From NCBI GenBank assembly GCA_022842185.1, contig JALHQB010000002.1, positions 118,130 to 182,129 on the forward strand: 64,000 nucleotides of DNA, in the 5' to 3' direction. The notes beneath the pieces were generated by a model. The model made no database searches. It saw only the letters and a list, made by a program, of their open reading frames with translations, and was not told where the DNA came from. A program made the translations under genes and the position numbers. Origin of the DNA: Acetobacteraceae bacterium. GTDB lineage: Bacteria; Pseudomonadota; Alphaproteobacteria; Acetobacterales; Acetobacteraceae. Shown here piece after piece: positions 44,384 to 51,991 of the stretch. How positions within the stretch are numbered: the stretch's first letter is position 1; each line of letters opens with the position of its first letter.

Positions 44384-45436
44384 ATGACCACGTCCCGGAT
44401 CGGCGCATCGCGCCGCACGCTGCTGCTCGGCGCCGCCGGCGCCGGCCTTGCCCTGCCCCACGCCGCCCGCGCGCAGCAGTATCGCCCCGAATACAAGCTG
44501 TCCGTCGTCGGCAACCGGCCGATTCCCTTCGCCGAGGGCGCCTTCCAATGGGCGGAGCTGGTCACCCAGCGTTCCGGCGGGCGGATCAACGTGAAGGTCT
44601 ATCCCGGCAGCCAGCTGGTCGGTGGCGACCAGACCCGCGAACTGGTTGCGATGCGCCAGGGCGTCATCGACTTCGCGGTGTTCAGCACCATCAACATCGC
44701 CCCGCAGGTGCGTGAGGTCGGGCTGTTCCAGCTGCCGTTCCTGATGCCAGACCACAAGGCATTCGACGCGCTGATCCGCGGCGATGTCGGCCGCGACATC
44801 TTCGGCGTGATGGAACGGCGGGAGGTCGTGCCGCTGGCCTGGGGCGAGAACGGCTTCCGGGAGATCTCGAACTCCAAGCACGCCATCCGCACACCGGCCG
44901 ACATGCGCGGATTGAAGATCCGCTTCGCCGCGGGGGCGATCTTCACCGACATCTACCAGGCGATGGGTGCCAACCCCGTGCAGATGTCCTTCGCCGACCT
45001 GCAGCCGGCATTGTCCACCGGCGCGGTGGATGGGCAGGAGAACCCGATCAACCTGTTCCTCGCCTTCCGCATGGACACCCTGGCGCAGAAGCACCTGACC
45101 ATCTGGAACTACGTCAACGACCCGCTGATCTTCACCCTGTCGCGCACGGTGTGGAACAGCTTCAACGATGCCGACAAGCAGTTGGTGCGCGATTGCGCCG
45201 AAGAAGCCGGCCGCAACCAGATCGCGCTGACGCGGCGCGGGCTGGGCCTTGATGGCGGCGACGATTCCGCGATCCGCGACCTCCGCACCCGTGGCGTGGA
45301 GGTCACGGCGCTGACCACCCAGCAGAAGGCTGAATTCGCTCGCGTCACCCGCCCGGTCTATGAAAAATGGTCGGCCACCGTCGGCGCGGACCTTGTCCGC
45401 AAGGCCGAGGCCGCCATCCGCGCCGCCACGACCTGA
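44384..45436 (+). CDS. dctP: TRAP transporter substrate-binding protein, DctP-like (system 2)
   Basis: The 350-residue protein has a twin-arginine-type signal (ASRRTLLLGAAGAGLALPHAARAQQ). DctP features follow: the GGRINVKVYPGSQLVGGDQTRELVAMRQG segment and LKIRFAAGAIFTD, with the substrate-binding Arg in KIRF, and LSTGAVDGQENPINL. I chose the ATG at 44384, where the signal starts; upstream in-frame sequence overlaps the opposite strand gene. It is the first gene of TRAP system 2. Confidence 0.9.
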   Translation: MTTSRIGASRRTLLLGAAGAGLALPHAARAQQYRPEYKLSVVGNRPIPFAEGAFQWAELVTQRSGGRINVKVYPGSQLVGGDQTRELVAMRQGVIDFAVFSTINIAPQVREVGLFQLPFLMPDHKAFDALIRGDVGRDIFGVMERREVVPLAWGENGFREISNSKHAIRTPADMRGLKIRFAAGAIFTDIYQAMGANPVQMSFADLQPALSTGAVDGQENPINLFLAFRMDTLAQKHLTIWNYVNDPLIFTLSRTVWNSFNDADKQLVRDCAEEAGRNQIALTRRGLGLDGGDDSAIRDLRTRGVEVTALTTQQKAEFARVTRPVYEKWSATVGADLVRKAEAAIRAATT

Positions 45437-45442
45437 CGAACC

Positions 45443-45952
45443 ATGAACGTCGAGCTGGACCCGGGGGCCGAACTTCCCGACCCCCGCACGCGGCTGCCGC
45501 TGACGGTCGAACGGGTCCTGCTCGCTGTCGCCATGGCGGCGATGGCGCTGATCACCGCGGCGAACGTCGTGACGCGTTATCTCAGCAATGTCTCCCTCGC
45601 CTTCACCGAGGAATACTCGGTGGTCCTGATGGTGGTGGTGGCGCTGATCGGCTCGGCGCTCGCCGTCGCGTGCGGGCGGCACATCCGCATCGGTTACTTC
45701 ACCGACAAGCTGGCGCCAGGCGGCCGTCGTGGCGCGGAGATGCTCGGTCTTGCGCTGACAATCATCTGCTTCGGCCTGCTCGCCATCTTCGGCGCCTCCC
45801 TCGCCTGGGACGAGTACCGCTTCGAGGTTCTGTCGAATGGGCTGGGCAACCCGCAATGGCTCTACACCGGCATGCTGCCGCTGCTGTCGCTGCTGGTGAT
45901 CGGGCGCGCGGCTGGACGACTTTGGCGCCTGGCGCGCGGCGAGGCCGGCTGA
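45443..45952 (+). CDS. dctQ: TRAP transporter small permease, DctQ-like (system 2)
   Basis: The 169-residue protein has four membrane helices, with the segment FTEEYSVVLMVVVALIGSALAV in the DctQ position. It starts seven bases after the binding-protein gene, so system 2 lacks the spacer hairpin of system 1. The large permease gene begins four bases after its end. Confidence 0.88.
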   Translation: MNVELDPGAELPDPRTRLPLTVERVLLAVAMAAMALITAANVVTRYLSNVSLAFTEEYSVVLMVVVALIGSALAVACGRHIRIGYFTDKLAPGGRRGAEMLGLALTIICFGLLAIFGASLAWDEYRFEVLSNGLGNPQWLYTGMLPLLSLLVIGRAAGRLWRLARGEAG

Positions 45953-45955
45953 ACG

Positions 45956-47242
45956 ATGATCGCTGCCACGCTGTTCGCGGGCTTCGCCCTGCTCATGGTC
46001 ATCGGCGTGCCGATCGGGGTCTGCCTCGGCCTTGCCGGTGCCTTCGCCATCTGGCTCGCCGACCAGTCGATCATGGCGATGCCCACGAATGTCTATGCCG
46101 GCATCGCGAAGTATCCGCTGATCGCCATCCCGATGTTCGTGCTGGTCGGCTCGGTCTTCGATCGTGCGGGCGTGGCACTGCGCCTGGTGCGCTTCGCCAC
46201 GGCGGTCGTCGGCGCCGGGCGTGGCGCGCTGGCATCGGTCGCGGTGTTGGTCGCCATGGTGATGGGCGGCATCTCAGGCTCGGGGCCGGCCACCTCGGCC
46301 GCCGTGGGCCAGGTGGTGACGCGCAGCATGGTCGAGGACGGCTACCCCCGTCCCTTCATCGCCAGCACCGTCGGCGCGGCGGCGGCCACCGACATCCTGA
46401 TCCCGCCCTCGATCGCCTTCATCGTCTATGCCGTGCTGGTGCCGGGCGTGTCGGTCCCAGCGATCTTCGCGGCGGGCATGGTGCCGGGCATCCTCGCCGG
46501 CCTGTGCATCATCGGCGCGGTCATCGCCATCTGCGTCATCCGCGACATCGGGGGCAAGGCCCGCCAGCGTGAAGCGCTGCATGTCTGGACAACCTTCCGC
46601 GAAGCGATCTGGGGCCTGGCGGCGCCGGTGGTGATCCTGGGCGGCATGCGCCTGGGCATCTTCACGCCGACCGAGGCGGCGGTCATGGCCGTGTTCTACG
46701 GCCTGTTCGTCGGCTTCGTGATCCACCGCACCCTGACGCTGCGCGATGTCTATGAAATGCTGGTCGAGGCCGGGGAGATATCCGCCGTCATCCTCATCGT
46801 CGTCGCATTGGCCACGGTCTTCGCATGGTCCACCAGCACGCTCGGCATCGTTCAGCCGATCGCCGACTGGGTGGTGGGGCTGGGCTTCGGCTCGGGCGGT
46901 ACGCTGGTGATGCTGACGCTGTTCCTGATCCTGGTGGGGATGTTCCTGGATGGCATTTCGATCTTCCTGATCCTGCTGCCGGTGCTGCTGCCGATCGCCG
47001 CCACCTTCCAATGGGACCTGACCTGGTTCGGCGTGGTGCTGACCATGATGATCGCGATCGGCCAATTCACGCCGCCGATGGCGGTGAACCTGATGGTGTC
47101 GTGCCGCATCGCCGGCGTCTCGATGGAAAGCACCATTCCCTGGGTGTCGTGGCTGGTACTTGCGATGACCGCCGCCGCGGCCGCCGTGATGGCGATGCCC
47201 GAACTCGCGCTGGGCCTGCCGCGGGCGCTGGGGTTGCTATAG
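45956..47242 (+). CDS. dctM: TRAP transporter large permease, DctM-like (system 2)
   Basis: The 428-residue protein is an integral membrane protein with about 11-13 helices. The MGGISGSGPATSAAVGQVV segment and the repeated GVPIGVCLGLAGA type of hairpin helix are standard for DctM. With the two genes upstream it forms a complete TRAP system. A palindromic repeat lies just after its stop. Confidence 0.92.
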   Translation: MIAATLFAGFALLMVIGVPIGVCLGLAGAFAIWLADQSIMAMPTNVYAGIAKYPLIAIPMFVLVGSVFDRAGVALRLVRFATAVVGAGRGALASVAVLVAMVMGGISGSGPATSAAVGQVVTRSMVEDGYPRPFIASTVGAAAATDILIPPSIAFIVYAVLVPGVSVPAIFAAGMVPGILAGLCIIGAVIAICVIRDIGGKARQREALHVWTTFREAIWGLAAPVVILGGMRLGIFTPTEAAVMAVFYGLFVGFVIHRTLTLRDVYEMLVEAGEISAVILIVVALATVFAWSTSTLGIVQPIADWVVGLGFGSGGTLVMLTLFLILVGMFLDGISIFLILLPVLLPIAATFQWDLTWFGVVLTMMIAIGQFTPPMAVNLMVSCRIAGVSMESTIPWVSWLVLAMTAAAAAVMAMPELALGLPRALGLL

Positions 47243-47253
47243 AGCAGATCGAG

Positions 47254-47290
47254 AGCAGATCGCGCCTGACTGATTCCAGTCAGGCGCGTG
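47254..47290. repeat. Dispersed palindromic repeat, copy 1; bidirectional terminator candidate
   Basis: The 37-base unit begins GAGCAGATCGCGCCTG. Within it an 11-base perfect stem (CGCGCCTGACT, 47261-47271; AGTCAGGCGCG, 47278-47288) surrounds GATTCC. A near-identical unit (31 of 37 bases by eye) is at 63756-63792. It lies at the convergent end of the TRAP large permease and the Bug gene. The similarity extends outside the stem, so this is a repeat family and not only a terminator. Confidence 0.75.
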
Positions 47291-47321
47291 AAGATGCTCG
47301 CTCAAGCAGACGCTGCAGCGA

Positions 47322-48293
47322 TCAGGATGCGCGCAGCCCCAGCTCCTGCACCGTGCGCTTCTCCTCCTCATTCTGCAGCATCGCCGCGGTCGCGTAGTCC
47401 TCGGTGCCGAGGTAGCGCACCGGCATGTCGAACCGCGCGATGGTCGCCAGGTGGGCCGGGTCGTACAGCGCCTCCTTGAAGGCATCGTGCAGGATGCGCA
47501 CCACCCCCGGGTCCATTCCGCGCGGCCCGGCGATGCCATAGGTGCTCTCCCCCAGCACGTCGAAGCCCTGTTCGCGGAAGGTCGCCACAGCGGGGAAGCG
47601 GGCGGCGCGTTCGCTCATCCACACGCCCAGGACGCGCACGCGCCCCTCCAGCGCCATGTCGGCCCAGGCGCTGGTCTCGGCCGAGAACTGGATGTCCCCT
47701 GACAGCAGCGCCTGGAGGTTCGGCGCCGCCCCGCGGAACGGCACCGGCACCCATTCGATGCCTGCCAGCCGCGCAAAGCGCGTCATCTGGATGTCCGTGG
47801 TATTGGCGCCGGGCGTGCCGTAGCTGATCTTCCCCGGATTGGCGCGCGCATAGGCCACAACGTCGCGCATGTCCCGCCATGGCGAATCTGGCCGCACCAC
47901 CACCCCGCCCATGTATCCCACCAGGCGGATGATCCAGGCGAAGTCGCGCATCGGGTCCCATTGCGGCCGCTCGGTCATCGCCGGCATGCGGAACGTCCCG
48001 TTGGGCATCTGGCCGAGCGTGTAGCCGTCCGGCCGCCCTTCCCGCGCCATGTACTGCACGCCAAGCGTGCCCGAGGCGCCGGGCTTGTTTTCCACCACGA
48101 CCGTCTGGCCAAGCCGGCGCGACGCCTGGTCGCAGATGGAACGCATCTGGATGTCGGTAGCCCCGCCAGGCGTCCAGGGCACCAGCATACGGATCGGCCG
48201 GTCAGGGTATCGCTGCTGCGCGATCGCCGGCCGTGCCAGCAGCGCGGCGGATGAGATGGCCAGCAGCGAACGCCGGCCCGTTGAACCGTTCAT
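47322..48293 (-). CDS. Bug-family tripartite tricarboxylate transporter substrate-binding protein
   Basis: The 323-residue periplasmic protein has a signal peptide (GRRSLLAISSAALLARPAIAQQ, possibly Tat) and then PDRPIRMLVPWTPGG, the standard opening of Bug proteins. The ligand-loop patterns VENKPGASGTLG and YGTPGANTT follow. I chose the ATG at 48293, with GGAGGAAA ahead. The large and small TctA/TctB-type permeases are absent. A TetR-type palindrome lies 38 bases upstream of the start. Confidence 0.92.
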   Translation of the reverse strand: MNGSTGRRSLLAISSAALLARPAIAQQRYPDRPIRMLVPWTPGGATDIQMRSICDQASRRLGQTVVVENKPGASGTLGVQYMAREGRPDGYTLGQMPNGTFRMPAMTERPQWDPMRDFAWIIRLVGYMGGVVVRPDSPWRDMRDVVAYARANPGKISYGTPGANTTDIQMTRFARLAGIEWVPVPFRGAAPNLQALLSGDIQFSAETSAWADMALEGRVRVLGVWMSERAARFPAVATFREQGFDVLGESTYGIAGPRGMDPGVVRILHDAFKEALYDPAHLATIARFDMPVRYLGTEDYATAAMLQNEEEKRTVQELGLRAS

Positions 48294-48330
48294 GCCGTTT
48301 CCTCCCAACTCTCATTAGGAGGAAACATGC

Positions 48331-48348
48331 ACCGACCGATCGGTCGGT
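48331..48348. promoter_or_regulatory. Perfect 18-base palindrome, TetR-like operator (copy 1)
   Basis: ACCGACCGATCGGTCGGT is a perfect palindrome lying 38-55 bases upstream of the Bug gene start. Its 16-base core, CCGACCGATCGGTCGG, recurs upstream of the beta-oxidation operon (62757-62772). TetR-family repressors often bind inverted repeats of this form. No TetR gene is in the window. Confidence 0.7.
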
Positions 48349-48373
48349 TTCCAGGATTATCGGCTCGGCGCAA

Positions 48374-49030
48374 TCACGGCTGCGGCACGATGCGGATATA
48401 CGGCTTGGGTTCCTTCCAGCCGTTCGGGAACAGCTTCTTCGCGTCCTCGTTGTTGACCGAACCGGCGATGATCACGTCCTCGCCATGCTTCCAATTGGCC
48501 GGCGTGGCGACCTTGTGCTTCGCGGTCAGCTGCAAGCTGTCGAGCAGCCGCAGGATCTCGTCGAAATTGCGCCCAGCGGTCATCGGATAGGCGAGATACG
48601 CCTTCACCTGCTTGTCCGGCCCGATGAAGACCACAACGCGCACGGTGGCGTTAGTCGCTGCGGTGCGGCCTTCCGATGTGGTGCCGGCATCGGCCGGCAG
48701 CATCCCATAGGCCTTGGACACTTCAAGCGACGGATCGCCGATCATCGGATAGGTGACGGCGTGGCCGGTGACCTCGCGGATGTCGTCGGCCCAGCGGCTG
48801 TGGCTGTCCACCGGATCCACCGAAAGGCCGATGATCTTGGTGTTGCGCTTGTCGAATTCCGGCTTCAGCCCGGCCATGGTGCCGAGTTCAGTGGTGCAGA
48901 CCGGCGTGAAGTCCTTGGGGTGGCTGAACAGGATGGCCCAACCATCGCCGATCCAATCATGGAAACGGATGCGGCCCTGGGTCGTTTCGGCCTCGAAATC
49001 CGGCGCAACCTGACCGATCGAAATGCTCAT
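48374..49030 (-). CDS. 1-Cys peroxiredoxin (Prx6 type)
   Basis: The 218-residue protein is a peroxiredoxin of the 1-Cys subgroup. The catalytic Cys lies in FTPVCTTELG, and the Prx6-type long C-terminal part is present. It reduces hydrogen peroxide or lipid hydroperoxides in the cytosol. I chose the ATG at 49030, with GAGGAAG ahead. It is transcribed in the same direction as the Bug gene but is 80 bases from it, with the palindrome between them. Confidence 0.92.
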   Translation of the reverse strand: MSISIGQVAPDFEAETTQGRIRFHDWIGDGWAILFSHPKDFTPVCTTELGTMAGLKPEFDKRNTKIIGLSVDPVDSHSRWADDIREVTGHAVTYPMIGDPSLEVSKAYGMLPADAGTTSEGRTAATNATVRVVVFIGPDKQVKAYLAYPMTAGRNFDEILRLLDSLQLTAKHKVATPANWKHGEDVIIAGSVNNEDAKKLFPNGWKEPKPYIRIVPQP

Positions 49031-49180
49031 GGCGAATGCTTCCTCAAGCACGTGGTGGCGCGGAAACCAGCACGAGCGAAGGCCGTCCGCAAGCAGGAGC
49101 ATGGCTTTCCATACTGGCCGCCAGCGCGGGGCGGTGCATGCACCCCCGCCCGGTTTTGTGGGAAGGACTTGCCGCGTGTA

Positions 49181-50143
49181 TCAGCCGGCGATGCGCCGGA
49201 TCGCGGCGGCAACACGCTCGGGCGTCATGCGCATCGCGGCTTCCAGCACCGGGCTGAACGGCACCGGGGCGCGTGGCGCGCCCAGCCGTTCAACCGCGTG
49301 CAACGCGCCCGGCCCCAACGCCTCCACCACGCGGGCGACGACCTCCGCCCCGAAGCCGGACACCGTCACCGCTTCGTGAACCACAAGCAGCCGGCCGGTA
49401 CGTCGCGCCGAGCCGATCACCGCCGCCTCGTCCCACGGCCACAGGCTCCGCAGGTCGAAGACATCGCACGCCACGCCGCTGTCGCGGGCAGCCTGCTCGA
49501 CCACCGGCACGCAGGCCGACCAAGTCACCACGGTGGCGCCATCGCCCCGCGCTGCCGGCCGAGCGACGCCGAAGGGAAGCGGTTCTGTGCCGTCTTCGAC
49601 CTCGCCTTCGGTCGTCCAGAGGTTCTTCGGCTCCAGCAACACGACCGGGTCATCGGATCGTATCGCCGCCTTCAGCATCCCTGCCGCATCCGCCGGGGTG
49701 CCGGGCGCGGCGACGACCAGGCCGGGGATGTGCGTCAGCCACGCCTCCAGGCATTGGCTGTGCTGCGCCGCCGAATTACGCCAAATCCCCTGCGGCATCC
49801 GCACCACAAGCGAGGCGCGCCCCTGCCCGCCAAACATGTAGCGCACCTTGGCGATCTGACTGACCAGTTCATCCATCGCGCAAAGCGCGAAGTCGGCGAT
49901 CCGCATCTCGATCACCGGCCGGGTGCCGCACAGCGCCGCACCCAACCCCGCGCCCATGATGGTGCTCTCCGAAATGGGCGTGGAGACGATGCGTTCCGGC
50001 CCGAACTCCTCCGCCAGCCCCTTGTACTGGCCGAAGATGCCGCCCTGCTGCAGATCCTCGCCCAGCGCCCAGACGAGCGGATCGCGGCGCATCTCCTCGG
50101 CCAGCGCGCGGCGCGCCGCCTCGGCGAAGGTCAGGCGTGCCAT
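49181..50143 (-). CDS. Dehydrogenase E1 component, beta subunit
   Basis: The 320-residue protein is the beta subunit of a pyruvate/acetoin/branched-chain-type 2-oxoacid dehydrogenase E1. It contains GEDLQQGGIFGQYKGL, DEL at the dimer interface and a C-terminal transketolase-type domain. It overlaps the alpha gene by 13 bases. No E2 or E3 gene is adjacent, so a complete complex would need partners from elsewhere. An acetoin-type reaction is possible. Confidence 0.9.
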   Translation of the reverse strand: MARLTFAEAARRALAEEMRRDPLVWALGEDLQQGGIFGQYKGLAEEFGPERIVSTPISESTIMGAGLGAALCGTRPVIEMRIADFALCAMDELVSQIAKVRYMFGGQGRASLVVRMPQGIWRNSAAQHSQCLEAWLTHIPGLVVAAPGTPADAAGMLKAAIRSDDPVVLLEPKNLWTTEGEVEDGTEPLPFGVARPAARGDGATVVTWSACVPVVEQAARDSGVACDVFDLRSLWPWDEAAVIGSARRTGRLLVVHEAVTVSGFGAEVVARVVEALGPGALHAVERLGAPRAPVPFSPVLEAAMRMTPERVAAAIRRIAG

Positions 50144-51105
50144 GCCGGCGCCCCCGCATCCTGCACATCGGAGAAGGTGGCGGCCGCGTCGGGCCAGGGT
50201 GCGGCCATGGCGGCAGCGCGGTGCGCGACCATCTCCGACGTCGCTTCTGCCTCGATGGCGGCGACCTCCTCGGCGTCCAGCATCGCCGCGAGTCGCCGGA
50301 TGCAGTCGCGGTCCCGCGCTGCGGCGGCCTCCTCGGCAGGGCGATAGGCTGCCGCGTCGGTGCCGGTATGGCCTTCCCAGCGATAGCAGCGCGCATGCAG
50401 GAATTGCGGACCCTCCCCGCCACGGATGCGCGCGACGAGGTCAGCCGCCACCGCATCCACCGCCAGGACATCCTCCCCATCCACCACCATCGCCGGTACG
50501 CCGCAGGCCTCCGCGCGCACCGCCGGGCCGCCCCCGGCCGTTACCGTGGAGCCGCGCGTGAAGGCCGCGAAGCCGTTGTCCTCGCAGACGAACAACACCG
50601 GCAGCCGATACAGTGCCGCCCAGTTCATGCCTTCCAGGAACGGCCCGCGATTGATGGCACCATCGCCGAAGAAGCAGGCGACGATGGCATCCTCGCGTTT
50701 CAGCCGGATGGCCTGCGCCGCGCCGCAGGCAATGGGAATGCCCGCGCCCACCACGCCATTCGCCCCCAGCATCCCGACCGCGAAATCCGCGATGTGCATG
50801 GACCCGCCCTTGCCACCACAGGATCCGCCGGCGCGGCCGTGCAGTTCCAGCATCATCGCCCGCGCATCCGCGCCCTTGGCGATGGCATGGCCATGGCCGC
50901 GATGCGTCGATGTGATGCGGTCGGCCCGGTGCAGATTGGCGCAGACACCCACCGCCACGGCTTCCTGCCCGATGGATGGATGCACCACCCCTGGCGCCTC
51001 GCCCGATCGCATGGCGGCGACCGCCTCGCGTTCGAAAGCGCGGATGCGGGCCATGTCGCGGAGCATGCCCACCCGCCGCGCCGTCTCGTCGGACGTGCCT
51101 GGCAT
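50131..51105 (-). CDS. Dehydrogenase E1 component, alpha subunit
   Basis: The 324-residue protein has the TPP motif GDGAINRGPF...CEDNGF, and the HRGHGHAIAKGAD region is typical of E1 alpha. I chose the ATG at 51105 with GGGGAGA ahead, where conserved sequence begins. It pairs with the beta subunit downstream and lies divergently opposite the duplicated-domain gene, 64 bases away. Confidence 0.9.
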   Translation of the reverse strand: MPGTSDETARRVGMLRDMARIRAFEREAVAAMRSGEAPGVVHPSIGQEAVAVGVCANLHRADRITSTHRGHGHAIAKGADARAMMLELHGRAGGSCGGKGGSMHIADFAVGMLGANGVVGAGIPIACGAAQAIRLKREDAIVACFFGDGAINRGPFLEGMNWAALYRLPVLFVCEDNGFAAFTRGSTVTAGGGPAVRAEACGVPAMVVDGEDVLAVDAVAADLVARIRGGEGPQFLHARCYRWEGHTGTDAAAYRPAEEAAAARDRDCIRRLAAMLDAEEVAAIEAEATSEMVAHRAAAMAAPWPDAAATFSDVQDAGAPAWHA

Positions 51106-51169
51106 CCGCGTCTCTCCCCTGTTGCCAGCCCTTCGCCTGCGCTCTACTCCGCGTGAAGGGAGAAAACGC

Positions 51170-51991
51170 ATGCTGGACCGGCTTGTCGTCGTGGACAGCG
51201 TCACCCGGCTGGGGCCGGAGGCGCAAGGGCGCGTCATCATCGGCGGGTCGCATGGCGGGATCTACGCCGCCTACCTTGCCGCCAAGGCGCGCGTGGCGGG
51301 GGTGTTGCTGAATGATGCGGGGCTTGGCCTCGATGCCGCGGGGATCGCCGGGCTCGGCTATCTCCAGCCGCTCGGCATCCCGGCGGCCTGCTGCTCCCAC
51401 CGCAGCGCGCGCATTGGCGATGGCTTCGACCTGCTCGGCCGCGGCATCGTCAGCCATGTCAATCGCGCCGCCGCGCGGCTGGGGATCGAGCCTGGCATGT
51501 GGTGCCGCGAAGCCGCCCGCCGGCTGGCCGCGGCGCCGGTGCCTGGCGTGGATGCGCCCGACAGCGTCGAATCACGCTTCCCCATCGCGGTGCCGGGCCG
51601 CGCCCGGGCCTCCGCGATGGACTCCAATTCGCTGATGACACCCGACGACGACGGCACGGTGGTCGTCACCGGCAGCCATGGCGGGTTGCTCGGCGGCCGC
51701 CCGGAATCCGCCGCGCGCGCAGCCGTCTTCGCGGCGCTTTACAATGATGCGGATGGCGGCATCGACGGCGCCGGCTTCACACGCCTGCCGGCGCTCGATG
51801 CACGCGGCATCGCCGCCGCGACCTATTCCGCCTGGACGGCGCGGATCGGCGACGGGCGTTCCGCCGTCGAGACCGGCATCGTCTCCGCCGTCAATGCGCG
51901 CGCCGCCGCGCTGGGCCTCGCGCCCGGCGGGACGGTGCGCGACGCCGTCACCCTGCTCGCCCAAGCCATCGACAAGGACAACCGCGCGTGA
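51170..51991 (+). CDS. Internally duplicated protein of unknown function
   Basis: The 273-residue protein consists of two similar halves. Each has the order G-SHGG (26-30 and 168-172), ARIGDG (80-85 and 224-229), GIVS.VN (92-98 and 236-242), LG..PG, then R-A helix. Spacing differs by only two residues. There is no signal peptide or membrane segment. A good ribosome site (GAAGGGAG) precedes the ATG at 51170. Its stop overlaps the GTG start of an acetolactate-synthase-like enzyme (GTGA), so the two are translationally coupled. I recognise no family; two-domain tandem enzymes with an active site in each half are one possibility. Confidence 0.85.
   Translation: MLDRLVVVDSVTRLGPEAQGRVIIGGSHGGIYAAYLAAKARVAGVLLNDAGLGLDAAGIAGLGYLQPLGIPAACCSHRSARIGDGFDLLGRGIVSHVNRAAARLGIEPGMWCREAARRLAAAPVPGVDAPDSVESRFPIAVPGRARASAMDSNSLMTPDDDGTVVVTGSHGGLLGGRPESAARAAVFAALYNDADGGIDGAGFTRLPALDARGIAAATYSAWTARIGDGRSAVETGIVSAVNARAAALGLAPGGTVRDAVTLLAQAIDKDNRA

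Noticed and set aside
44246..45856. Minus-strand 536-codon frame opposite TRAP system 2
   Set aside because: It runs opposite DctP and DctQ genes with clear signal peptide and family features, and has no recognisable domain itself.
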